Below are positions 45,554-53,947 of a stretch of DNA of 64,000 nt, in pieces. The position numbers and the translations under genes are program-made. The notes under the pieces are model-generated. The model had not been told where the DNA came from, did not search any database, and saw only the letters and a program-made list of their open reading frames with translations. The stretch is from JADHLK01 sp038131695. GTDB lineage: Bacteria; Pseudomonadota; Alphaproteobacteria; Puniceispirillales; Puniceispirillaceae. The stretch lies in NCBI GenBank assembly GCA_038131695.1, contig JAYPQA010000020.1, forward strand, positions 1 to 64,000. The letters run 5' to 3'. How positions within the stretch are numbered: the first letter of the stretch is position 1; each line of letters opens with the position of its first letter.

Positions 45554-46663
45554 TCATGCTGCCTGCAGATGGCCAAGGGCCGCGATCACTGCCGGATGGG
45601 TCAGCTTGCCCGCCTGCAGATTCAGCCCGGCTGCCAGATGCGGGTCTGCGGCCAGGGCCGCCAGCCCGTGATCGGCCAGCTGATGCACAAAGGGCAGAAC
45701 AGCATGGGTCAGGGCAGCACTGGCGGTGAGCGGAACCGCCCCCGGCATATTGGCAACGCAATAATGCACAATCCCGTCCACCAGATAGGTCGGATCAGCA
45801 TGGGTGGTCGGGCGTGAAGTCTCAAAACAACCGCCCTGATCAATCGCCACATCCACCAGAACCGCGCCCGGCCGCATCCCGGCCAGCTCAGCCCGGCTGA
45901 TCAGATGCGGAGCCGCCGCCCCCGGCACCAGCACCGCGCCAATGACTATATCTGCCTGCTGCACCGCCTCGGCCACCGCCTGCTGGCTGGCATAGAGGGG
46001 GGTGACAGCCGAGCCAAAAATATCGGTTAAGTGGCGCAATCGGGGCAAGGATTTATCAAGAATGGTCACCCGGGCCCCAAGACCGGCCGCGATACGGGCG
46101 GCATTGCTGCCCACCATGCCGCCGCCCAGAATCACGATATGCGCTGGGGCCACGCCCGGCACACCCGGCACCAGCAAGCCGCGCCCGCCAGTCTCATGAT
46201 TGAGCGCTCCGATCTTCAGGGCTTGCGCCCCGTCCAGCACCGCCAGCCGCCCGGCAATCTCAGACATGGGGGCCAGCAAGGGCAAGCCGCCCGCCGCATC
46301 GCTCACCGTCTCATAGGCAATCGCCGTGCAGCCAGACGCCAGCAGCCCGGCCGCCTGGGCCGGATCAGCCGCCAGATGCAAATAGGTGAACAGGATATGG
46401 TCAGGGCGCAGCCTCTCCCATTCATGGCGTTGTGGCTCTTTCACCTTGATAATCAGCTGGGCTTTGTCAAACAGCTCCTCAGCGCTGTCTGTCAGCCGCG
46501 CCCCGGCCGCCTCATAGACAGCATCCGGCGCGCCGGCCAAATGGCCCGCACCGCTTTCCACCAGCACCTGATGGCCCTTGGCAGCCAGCTCAGCCACCCC
46601 GCCCGGCAAGAGCGCAACCCGCGCCTCCTGAGGCTTGATTTCCTTTGGAACAGCGATCAACAT
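45554..46663 (-). CDS. ald: Alanine dehydrogenase
   Basis: NAD-dependent interconversion of alanine and pyruvate plus ammonia. Family segments are MLIAVPKEIKPQEARVALLP, the catalytic lysine region AQLIIKVKEPQRHEW, HLAADPAQA, the Rossmann motif VILGGGMVGSNAARIAAGLG and DVAIDQGGCFETSRPTTH. It has 369 residues. The ATG at 46663 is preceded by AGGAGGTG, a very strong ribosome site. Divergent from an Lrp/AsnC regulator that likely controls it. Useful for alanine as nitrogen source. Confidence 0.96.
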   Translation of the reverse strand: MLIAVPKEIKPQEARVALLPGGVAELAAKGHQVLVESGAGHLAGAPDAVYEAAGARLTDSAEELFDKAQLIIKVKEPQRHEWERLRPDHILFTYLHLAADPAQAAGLLASGCTAIAYETVSDAAGGLPLLAPMSEIAGRLAVLDGAQALKIGALNHETGGRGLLVPGVPGVAPAHIVILGGGMVGSNAARIAAGLGARVTILDKSLPRLRHLTDIFGSAVTPLYASQQAVAEAVQQADIVIGAVLVPGAAAPHLISRAELAGMRPGAVLVDVAIDQGGCFETSRPTTHADPTYLVDGIVHYCVANMPGAVPLTASAALTHAVLPFVHQLADHGLAALAADPHLAAGLNLQAGKLTHPAVIAALGHLQAA

Positions 46664-46782
46664 AGGCGGCACCTCCTGGCAAAAACGCATGGGTCAAAAG
46701 ACGCATGGATAAATCACGGATACATAATATGTCTTTTTTGACTCTATTTGATTCCTTTTATTGTTTGAAAACCGAATAGCCG

Positions 46783-46822
46783 TGCAATAATGATTTGCAT
46801 TCAATATTTTTCCTGCAATAAT
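46783..46822. promoter_or_regulatory. Candidate Lrp-type binding sites and regulator promoter
   Basis: TGCAATAAT occurs twice (46783-46791, 46814-46822), 31 bp apart, about three helical turns. The first lies in TGCAA-N7-TTGCA. TTGCAT (46795-46800), 16 bp, AATAAT (46817-46822) could be the promoter of the regulator on the plus strand. Confidence 0.45.
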
Positions 46823-46860
46823 ATGTAAAATACTCCCTGACAGACTCTGGAGGCACAAAG

Positions 46861-47319
46861 ATGGACAGAACAGACCGGTCGATTCTGGCGGTGCTGCAAG
46901 AAGATGCGCGTATGTCCAATGTAGAGCTGGCCGGGCGGGTTGGGTTGTCGCCCTCGGCCTGTTTGCGACGCGTAGCCGCGCTGGAGAAATCCGGCGTGAT
47001 TGACAGCTACCGGGCGCAGCTCAATCTGGACAGTCTGGGTCATTCGGTGCTGGTTCTGGTGCGGATCACGCTGCATGGCCAATCCGCAGAAATGATGACC
47101 GAATTTGAAGCAGCGGCGACCCGGATTCCCCAGATTCTGGCCTGTTTCCTGCTGGCCGGGGAAGAAGATTACCTGCTTCGGATCGCCGCTCGTGATGTGG
47201 CTGATTTTGGCCGCATCCATACTGAATATCTCTCCTCCCTGCCCCATGTGCTGCGGATGGAGAGTAATTTTGTGCTGCGCCAGGTGATCAATCGCGGGCT
47301 GGATGCAGCAGAGATTTAG
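46861..47319 (+). CDS. Lrp/AsnC family transcriptional regulator
   Basis: A 152-residue regulator with the N-terminal helix-turn-helix (DRSILAVLQEDARMSNVELA, LSPSACLRRVAALEKSGVI) and C-terminal RAM effector domain (FLLAGEEDYLLRIAARDVADF). It is transcribed away from ald, so it is probably the local alanine-responsive activator (AldR/BkdR-like). The stop codon interlocks with that of the convergent selO. Confidence 0.93.
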   Translation: MDRTDRSILAVLQEDARMSNVELAGRVGLSPSACLRRVAALEKSGVIDSYRAQLNLDSLGHSVLVLVRITLHGQSAEMMTEFEAAATRIPQILACFLLAGEEDYLLRIAARDVADFGRIHTEYLSSLPHVLRMESNFVLRQVINRGLDAAEI

Positions 47320-48710
47320 CCCCTGGTCTCCCCGGCTTCCGGCTCTGATAACGCTGCACCGAGGGCGCGTATATCCGCCAGCTTGCGATCCAGTTCTGAC
47401 CAGTCATCGCCCGGCTCTAGCGCGGCCCAGACCCGCTCCACCTCATCAATAGTCAGGCTGACCGGCACATCTGAGGCAAAAAAGGCCGGCTGGGCTGGTT
47501 GGCGCGGGGCGCAGCCTTGCAGCAGCTCGGCAAAGGGCTGATAGGCCGTCGGCATATCCCCGACCGTCCGCCAGCCGCCATAAAGCCAGAAAAACAGCCC
47601 GTCAAACCCGGCCCGGCTTTGTTCAGCGCGCTGTAGGAATTCAGTCGCAATGCGGCTGGCCTCTGTCGGCTCTGGCTGCTGCAGTCCGAGCCGCCAAAAC
47701 AGCCGCCTCGTCATCGCCGCCTCCAGAGCCGGGGAAAAACCGGCCAGCGCATCCCGCAGGGCCTGTTCTTCCACCTGCGGGGCAAAGCAATCTGCCAACG
47801 GCACAAGGCCCAGAAAGCCGCTTCCGGCTGGCGGCCATAGGCATAGCGGCCCTGCTGGTCGAAATAGGCGGCGGTGAAGGCCGGGTCCAGCTCTGGCAAA
47901 AATCGCCACGGGCCGTAATCAAAGCTCTCTCCAGTCAGGTTGAAATTATCCGTATTGAGGACCCCATGCACAAAACCGGCCACCATCCAGCCTGCTGTCA
48001 TCTCAGCCACCGCCCGGGTCAGGCTGGCCAGCAAATCTGCCAACAACTCAGGAATCGCTGCTTCGGCATCCAGCTGCGGGTAATAATGGCGCACAGTATG
48101 GCGGGCCAGCTGAACCAGCGCGGCCTGCTTGTCCAGCGCCGCCAGCCTCTGAAAGCTGCCAATCCGGATATGGCTGTGCGACAGGCGCACCAGCACCGCC
48201 GAACGCGCTGGTGAGGGTTCATCATGGCGGGTCAGCTGCTCGCCTGTCTCAATGACGCTGAAGGTCTCAGAGGTCGGCACGCCAAGGGCGGTCAGCATTT
48301 CGGTTGCCAGAATTTCGCGCACCGCCCCTTTCAGGGTCAAGCGGCCATCTGCGGTTCGGGAAAAGGGGGTTTGGCCGGACCCCTTGGTGCCCAGATCAAG
48401 CAGACGGCCAGTCTGCGCCTCGCGCAGCTGGGCCAGCAGGAACCCCCGCCCATCACCCAGACCCGGGTTATAGACACCGAATTGATGGCCGTGATAGCAC
48501 AGGGCCAGCGGCGGATCATAGCTGCCCGGCAATGGCTTGAAACGGCCAAAATGGTCAAGAAAACCGGCCTCATCCAGATGCTCCAGCCCGATACGCGTCC
48601 GTCGCCGCCTGATTGCGATAGCGCAAAATCGTTGCCGGAAACGCCGCTGGCTGGACCGGCACAAAAAAATCTGGCCCCAGCTGGCTGTGACACGCCTCAA
48701 ATTCGGCCAT
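47316..48710 (-). pseudogene. selO: Protein adenylyltransferase SelO (YdiU), frameshifted
   Basis: Pseudokinase-fold enzyme that transfers AMP to proteins. Three frames hold consecutive parts. The N-terminus is in one (MAEFEACHSQLGPDFFVPV, ATG 48710 with GGGAG). The main body is in a second (CYHGHQFGVYNPGLGDGRG, GTKGSGQTPFSRTADGRLTLK, VHGVLNTDNFNLTGESFDYG). The C-terminus is in a third (LADCFAPQVEEQALRDALA). Shifts lie near 48600 and 47803. The joined length of about 465 codons and the kinase-site residues would suit an active enzyme, so sequencing error is possible. Overlaps the Lrp gene stop by 4 bp. Confidence 0.85.
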
Positions 48711-48803
48711 TTCTGCAACTCCCGGCGAAAAAATAAAACACATCCGACCTGATCGCCGTTCTGTGAACAGACAAACTCTGCTTAACCATGAAAAGCAGAA
48801 AAT

Positions 48804-49970
48804 ATGAACAGCCCTGTCAGTATAGAGCAGAGTGCGCTTCTGCAAAAGGTTTTGGCTCCGATTGAGCAGGCCAGCGGCCTGCCCAACAGCTGTTATATTG
48901 AGACAGAGAGTTTCCGGCTGGAACAGGACCGTCTGTTTGCCCGCCAATGGGCCGCGATTGGCTTTGCCAGTGATGTGCCGGAGCCGGGCTGTGTCTGGCC
49001 GGTTTCCTTTCTGGACAGGCCGCTCTTTATGCTGCGCGATCGGGCCGGAGAGGTGCGCGTCTTTGACAATGTCTGCCAGCATCGCGGCATGATTCTGGTG
49101 GCTGAGCCGAAAAAACTGGCCGGGCCGATTACCTGCCCCTATCACGCCTGGGCCTATGACGAGACAGGCCAGCTGCGCGCCACCCCGCACGCAGGCGGGC
49201 CCGATATTCACCAGCACAGCTCGTTGGATTGCGCGGAAATCTCGCTTGGCCGCGTGCGATCAGCTATTTGGCAGAATGTCGTCTGGGTCAATCTGTACGG
49301 CGAGGCCCCGGATTTTGACGAATTTGCCAGCGGGTTGAAAGCGCGCTGGGCAGAATTTGAGCAGCCCGGTTTTTGCAGCGGCGCTGACTCCGTCTTTGAG
49401 CTGGAAGTGGCCTGCAACTGGAAACTGGCGGTGGAAAATTATTGCGAGGCCTATCACCTGCCCTTTATCCATCCGGATTTGAACAGCTATTCCAAATTAT
49501 CCGACCATTACAATATCATGGAGGTCGGCTGTGCCGGTCAGGGCACCAAGGTCTATAATCCGCAAATCACCGCAGATGGCCGCCGCTTTGATGATTTTGC
49601 CAATCTGTCAGAAAAATGGGATAGCGGGGCGGAATATTGCGCGCTGTTCCCCAATGTCCTCTATGGGGTGCATCGCGATCACAGCTTTGCCATTATCCTG
49701 ATCCCGCAGGGCCAGCAAAAAACGCTGGAAAGGGTGGCTATCAGCTATGCCAGCAGCGCGGCAACCGGCCCGGATTTCGCCCCGATGCGCCAGACCAACA
49801 GCGCCATGTGGAAACAGGTTTTTGAAGAAGATATCAGCGTTGTAGAGGGGATGCAGAAGGGCCGCTTTGCCGATTCCTTTGATGGGGGACGGTTCTCGGC
49901 GGTGATGGATGCCCCGACCCATCATTTTCATCGCTGGGCGGCGGCCCGGCTGCTGGCTGAGGCGGATTAG
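48804..49970 (+). CDS. Rieske-type aromatic-ring-hydroxylating oxygenase alpha subunit
   Basis: Non-heme iron oxygenase of 388 residues. The Rieske 2Fe-2S site is CQHRGM with CPYHAWAY, and the catalytic iron site lies in NWKLAVENYCEAYHLPFIHP, with the bridging acid and two histidines. A third ligand is expected near DISVVEGMQKG. No beta subunit or reductase gene is adjacent, so an unlinked reductase must supply electrons. The family includes enzymes for aromatic acids and for quaternary amines such as glycine betaine or carnitine; the substrate cannot be chosen from this sequence. Divergent from selO. Confidence 0.88.
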   Translation: MNSPVSIEQSALLQKVLAPIEQASGLPNSCYIETESFRLEQDRLFARQWAAIGFASDVPEPGCVWPVSFLDRPLFMLRDRAGEVRVFDNVCQHRGMILVAEPKKLAGPITCPYHAWAYDETGQLRATPHAGGPDIHQHSSLDCAEISLGRVRSAIWQNVVWVNLYGEAPDFDEFASGLKARWAEFEQPGFCSGADSVFELEVACNWKLAVENYCEAYHLPFIHPDLNSYSKLSDHYNIMEVGCAGQGTKVYNPQITADGRRFDDFANLSEKWDSGAEYCALFPNVLYGVHRDHSFAIILIPQGQQKTLERVAISYASSAATGPDFAPMRQTNSAMWKQVFEEDISVVEGMQKGRFADSFDGGRFSAVMDAPTHHFHRWAAARLLAEAD

Positions 49971-49994
49971 GGGACCAGGAGGCTGGCAACAGGG

Positions 49995-50735
49995 CTAGCG
50001 TGCCGAGCGCAGCTTGTTCAACTCAACCACATTGCTGGAATCGGCATAGATTTTATCCAGCTTGCCAGACAGCACAAAATTGCGGATGAAATCCCCCAGC
50101 TGCAAAAACTCCTCATAAAAGCGGGTGTCATGCACCGCAGCGAGGCCACCAAAATGGCTGCTTTGGCGGCGCACAGCCGAGATTTCAGACAAGCCCGGGG
50201 CGACAATCACATCCAGATTGGCCAGCGTTTCTGTCAGCTGGGTCAGATCGCGCTGTTGCGGCGGCACCCGGTTTGGCACAACGATAATATGCGGCTGGAC
50301 CGCGCGGCTGGAATCCTTGCGTTCCTGCAATTCGATGATGAAATCACGGGTTGGCCGCAAATCTGCCCAGGACAGCGAGGTCGGCACCAGCACGCAAGAA
50401 CACATCATCGCGACCTGGGCAATGGAATCAGGCCGTCCGGCACCACTATCAATAATGACCAGATTCTTGTCCTCAGCCAGACGCGAGCGCAAGAAGGTGT
50501 CTGCGGTGAGCATATTCACCCCGTCATAGCGATCGCCCAGCGTCATATGGCGGGTGGTACCCGGCGGTGCTATCGGGGCCAGCATTTCATAAGCACTGCC
50601 CTGCCCGTCCGCATCCACCAGATTGACCGTATGCTGGCGAGCTTTCAGGCGCAGGAAATCATAAAGATAGCAGGCCAGGGTGCTTTTCCCGACACCGCCC
50701 TTCATATTCCCGACAAACAGGGCCTGACTGGCCAT
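49995..50735 (-). CDS. Orphan ParA/MinD-type ATPase
   Basis: A deviant-Walker P-loop ATPase of 246 residues: GNMKGGVGKSTLACYL (Walker A with the signature lysine), DADGQGSA (switch I region) and LVIIDSGAGRPDSIA (Walker B). Such proteins position DNA or protein complexes. No parB or centromere-like repeats flank it, and it lacks the length of chromosomal ParA, so an orphan role is likely. The ATG at 50735 has AAGAGGTG upstream. It is convergent with the Rieske gene. Function not assignable further. Confidence 0.82.
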   Translation of the reverse strand: MASQALFVGNMKGGVGKSTLACYLYDFLRLKARQHTVNLVDADGQGSAYEMLAPIAPPGTTRHMTLGDRYDGVNMLTADTFLRSRLAEDKNLVIIDSGAGRPDSIAQVAMMCSCVLVPTSLSWADLRPTRDFIIELQERKDSSRAVQPHIIVVPNRVPPQQRDLTQLTETLANLDVIVAPGLSEISAVRRQSSHFGGLAAVHDTRFYEEFLQLGDFIRNFVLSGKLDKIYADSSNVVELNKLRSAR

Positions 50736-51148
50736 GGGGACACCTCTTGAACCTATTTCGCAGCGCCCCCCAATCAGGAGTAACAGCCCGAATCACCTTC
50801 TTTCGATACTAAAAAAACGGTTTTTCATCAATTAGTTTTAGTTTTTTCTCAATTATCAGGCGGAAGCAGGGTCTCCGGCTCAACCGAGTCTTGTAGCCGC
50901 AGCGGCGGGGATATCATTGTTCTGGCCGGGCTGACTCAGCTGAGGATGCACCAGCTCCGCCGGCTTGCCAGGAATTATCGGGGCAGCGCCAGGGCTGGGC
51001 GGACTCTTGGGCGGTAGCGATCAGATCACCAACAAGCTGAGCGAGTTGGTTGTTTTTCTGGCCCCAACCGTTATTAATCCGGCCAATGACCCATAACCTC
51101 ACGCCGCTTTTGTCGGGCCCCGGTGAGCCTCTCACCAGGCGATGTCCC
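50736..51148. other. 413-bp region without a confident gene
   Basis: The left part (about 50790-50860) is AT-rich and probably holds the ParA promoter on the minus strand; it contains the repeated word AATTGA. The rest has only a weak 89-codon minus-strand frame (50914-51183) with no ribosome site, which overlaps the next gene. Confidence 0.5.
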
Positions 51149-51733
51149 TCAAGCCTGACCGGCCAGCTTTTCTGCCTCATCAAACAGGGCGCGGCTGTCT
51201 GTCACATAGGTTTCGCGGCTGATTTCGCCGGCCTGGAACAAATCCCGCAAAGCCAGCATTTCCTGTTCAATTTCGGTCAGCCGGGCCAGCGCGGGCGAGC
51301 CGTCTGCCGGCTGTTTGCTGTCGCGTCGCAGCAGCGCAAAATCTGCCGGTATTTCATGCTGATCTTCCTTGGCCGCTGCTTTTTTGCCAGCCCTTTTCTT
51401 GCTGCTTGCGGGGGTGCTGGCCGCTTTGTTACTGCCAGCCTTGCTGCTGGCTGCCTTGGCCGGGGCGGTTTTTTCCCGCACGGATTTGACCCCGGATTTG
51501 CCGCTATTTCTGGCCATCTTCAGCGTCTGGTCTGCAGAGGAGGCTTTTTTGGCCGACTTTTTCCCGCGACCAAAATCGCGGCCCGAATCGCTGCCCGAAT
51601 CACCCGTTGAATCGGTAAAAGCGACCAGCAGCATGGCCAGCACCAGCAAGGCCAGCAATCCAACTAGCATATAAAATTGCAGCGGATCGCCGATAGCGAG
51701 TCGCTCAATATTTTCCCGAAGCCTGTCCAGCAT
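51149..51733 (-). CDS. Lys/Ala-rich single-pass membrane protein with SHOCT-like C-terminus
   Basis: A 194-residue protein of unknown function. It has one membrane helix (FYMLVGLLALLVLAMLLVAF), a Ser/Asp/Gly run, about 65 residues of Lys/Ala/Ser-rich low-complexity sequence (SSKAGSNKAASTPASSKKRA) and a C-terminal helical hairpin, EIEQEMLALRDLFQAGEISR followed by ETYVTDSRALFDEAEKL, that resembles a SHOCT domain (oligomerisation/tether motif). The topology suggests a cytoplasmic basic tail that could touch nucleic acid. It lies upstream of the orphan parA on the same strand, 413 bp away. Confidence 0.75.
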   Translation of the reverse strand: MLDRLRENIERLAIGDPLQFYMLVGLLALLVLAMLLVAFTDSTGDSGSDSGRDFGRGKKSAKKASSADQTLKMARNSGKSGVKSVREKTAPAKAASSKAGSNKAASTPASSKKRAGKKAAAKEDQHEIPADFALLRRDSKQPADGSPALARLTEIEQEMLALRDLFQAGEISRETYVTDSRALFDEAEKLAGQA

Positions 51734-51767
51734 CAGCCTGCCCCCTCGGTACGCGTTAATCTGGTCC

Positions 51768-52469
51768 GATTTTATAGACCGGATTCATAATTGCTTTCAA
51801 CCGGCGAAACCTGATTTAAGTTCCTGCAAAAGGATAACGAGCCAGAGGCAGGATAGGCCAGATGCGCGGTCCGGGCCAGACTATCTGGACAGCCAGCAAG
51901 CCAGCGAGCTGGGAAGCCGGGCGCGTGAACTGCTGGGCAGCATTGAACAGGCTGAAAAACGCAGCCGAATTTTTGCACAATGGCATCTGGCAAGCGGCGC
52001 ATCTGACAATATCGCTGGCGCACCGGCAGGCAGTCTGGCCCAGGCGGTGATTGGCGGGCGTGTTGTGACCGACCAGTCTGGCAAGCGGGCGCGACTGAAA
52101 GCCTATCATCAGGGCGGGCTGACGCTGGCCTATCACTATTCTTTTGCCCGCTAGCAAGACCGGCTGCTGGAGCTGTCCTTCAAAGCTGGCTGGGACGGCA
52201 AAACCTGTCCGAGTTGTATCCGGCTGGCTTGTTAATACCGCCCCGATCTTGGCGGGCCGGCGGCAGCTGACCGGCAAGACTGGCCGCAATACAGCGTGAC
52301 CGCCACCAGCCGGAGGCTGGCCTGGCAACGCAACCTGACCATCGCGCCCCATCCGCCAACGCTTCTCCTCAGCGCCAGCAGCAGCAAAAACCGTTCAAAT
52401 ATCCTCAATTTCAGCCGTTTGGAAAACCAGCTATCCCTGCGGCTGAGCGTATCATTTTGGGCACGCTGA
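51768..52469 (+). pseudogene. Degenerate outer-membrane-protein-like gene remnant
   Basis: One reading frame stays coding-like for about 230 codons but has no ATG, GTG or TTG at its beginning and has in-frame stops at 52152 (TAG) and 52233 (TAA). Parts read as ELGSRARELLGSIEQAEKRS, RARLKAYHQGGLTLAYHYSF, QDRLLELSFKAGWDGK and, at the end, YSVTATSRRLAWQRNLTI and NQLSLRLSVSFWAR. The alternating pattern and aromatic-rich final strand suggest the C-terminal strands of an outer-membrane barrel, possibly DUF560/Slam-like (SASSSKNRSNI before the last strand). The N-terminal half is lost. The identity is tentative. Confidence 0.5.
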
Positions 52470-52551
52470 ACAGGGCTGGCGATTTCTTCATTGTGCAAAA
52501 GGCTGAACGGTGATAGGATCTTCAGAATTTGATCAATAGAGTCAATATTTT

Positions 52552-53020
52552 ATGAAAATTATTGATTGCCATATGGCGGGCACCATCCCGTTCCGGGTGC
52601 ATAAGGGCAAGCTGGAAATCCTGTTTGTCAGCTCGCGGCGCAAACCCAAAAAGCTGACCCTTCCGGGCGGGCAATGCCGCATTGGGGAGAGCCCAAAAGA
52701 CGCCGCCTTGCGGGAAACCTCTGAAGAGGCGGGCGTAACCGGCACGCTCAAGCGCAGCTCACTGCCGCTCTATTTTGACGTCAAGCGGGGCAAAAACCAG
52801 GCAGAAGCGGTTGCTATTTTTATGCGGGTTGACAAGGAATTGCCACGCTGGCCAGAGGAAAACCAGCGCCGCCGCACTCTGGCATGATCTCAGCCAGCTG
52901 GAGACCGGTCTGCTGACCAAGCAAACTGCCCGTATCCTGCGCAAATCCCTGAAACATCCGGTGATGGCCCGCTTGCAGCAAAAGCTGGACAAGCCGCCGG
53001 TTATCAAGCTGGCCAGCTAG
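52552..53020 (+). pseudogene. Nudix hydrolase, frameshifted
   Basis: Nudix box in the first frame: GGQCRIGESPKDAALRETSE followed by EAG, close to the GX5EX7REUXEEXGU consensus. The frame ends at 52887, but the protein continues in the next frame from about 52870 (LWHDLSQLETGLLTKQTARI to the stop at 53020), giving about 156 residues in total. The family member resembles diphosphoinositol-polyphosphate-type Nudix proteins (AGTIPFR, KKLTLPGG). A single indel near 52870 breaks it. Stands alone between the barrel remnant and the Aap operon. Confidence 0.8.
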
Positions 53021-53033
53021 CCGGAGCCTCCAG

Positions 53034-53066
53034 CAAAAAACCGGCTCTCTGCGAGGCGTGGCCGGT
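53034..53066 (-). terminator. Terminator of the aap operon
   Basis: On the minus strand ACCGGC and GCCGGT (53061-53066 and 53040-53045) form a 6-bp stem with a 15-base loop followed by a T run (A run at 53034-53040). It starts at the aapP stop codon. Confidence 0.6.
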
Positions 53067-53938
53067 CAGTGATTGAGAATCTGGCTCAAAAACAGCTTGG
53101 TGCGATCCGAGCGGGGATTATTGAAGAAGTTTTTCGGGTCATTTTCTTCGACAATCTGGCCCTCATCCATAAAGATCACCCGATCCGCCACCTTGTTGGC
53201 AAAGCCCATCTCATGGGTCACCACCAGCATGGTCATGCCGGTATTGGCCAGCTCAATCATTGTGTCCAGCACTTCTTTGATCATTTCCGGATCAAGGGCT
53301 GAGGTCGGCTCATCAAACAGCATGATAGTCGGCTGCATACACAAGGAGCGGGCTATCGCCACACGCTGCTGCTGGCCGCCGGACAGCTGGCCCGGATATT
53401 TGCCGGCCTGTTCCGGGATACGCACCCGGTCCAGATATTCCATCGCCAGGGCCTCTGCCTCGGCCTTGGGCATCTTGCGCACCCAAATCGGGCCCAGCGT
53501 GCAATTTTCCAGCACCGTCAGATGCGGAAACAGGTTAAAGGACTGAAACACCATGCCGACATCCTTGCGGATGGTTTCCAGATTTTTCAAATCCGAGGTC
53601 AGTTCGGTATCATTGACGATAATATCGCCTTTCTGATGCGCTTCCAGACGATTGATACAGCGTATCAGCGTGGATTTGCCGGACCCGGACGGCCCGCAAA
53701 TAACGATCCGCTCCCCCTCATAGACCTGCAGGTTAATATCGCGCAGCACATGGAAATTGCCATACCATTTATTCATCCCGTCAATCTTGATGACAGACCG
53801 GTTGCCGGGTTTGCCGGCCCTTTTGGGCGCGGTTTTTTGAATGGCTGCTTTTTTGGCCACGGGTTTGGCAGCTGCTTTGCGAGCTGTCTTTTTGGCCGCT
53901 TTCTTGACCGTCTTTTTGGATGCGGATGGCGGTGTCAT
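53066..53938 (-). CDS. aapP: General L-amino acid ABC transporter ATP-binding protein AapP
   Basis: ATPase of the broad-range amino-acid importer. Walker A is GPSGSGKST, signature LSGGQQQRVAIARSL, Walker B IMLFDEPTSALDPEM. The core matches AapP (MNKWYGNFHVLRDINLQV). It carries an extra N-terminal tail of about 46 residues rich in Lys/Ala (VKKAAKKTARKAAAKPVAKK), absent from typical 250-residue AapP proteins; total length is 290. An internal ATG (GMNKWYG) could give a shorter form, but no evidence favours it. Last gene of aapJQMP. Confidence 0.95.
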   Translation of the reverse strand: MTPPSASKKTVKKAAKKTARKAAAKPVAKKAAIQKTAPKRAGKPGNRSVIKIDGMNKWYGNFHVLRDINLQVYEGERIVICGPSGSGKSTLIRCINRLEAHQKGDIIVNDTELTSDLKNLETIRKDVGMVFQSFNLFPHLTVLENCTLGPIWVRKMPKAEAEALAMEYLDRVRIPEQAGKYPGQLSGGQQQRVAIARSLCMQPTIMLFDEPTSALDPEMIKEVLDTMIELANTGMTMLVVTHEMGFANKVADRVIFMDEGQIVEENDPKNFFNNPRSDRTKLFLSQILNH

Positions 53939-53947
53939 AACCCTCTC

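Noticed and set aside
49995..50735. Chromosomal partition ParA or MipZ
   Set aside because: No parB or parS-like repeats, and the sequence outside the Walker motifs does not clearly match either; kept as an orphan ParA-type ATPase.
50914..51183. 89-codon minus-strand frame between parA and the SHOCT-like protein
   Set aside because: No ribosome site, overlaps the neighbouring gene out of frame, no family resemblance.
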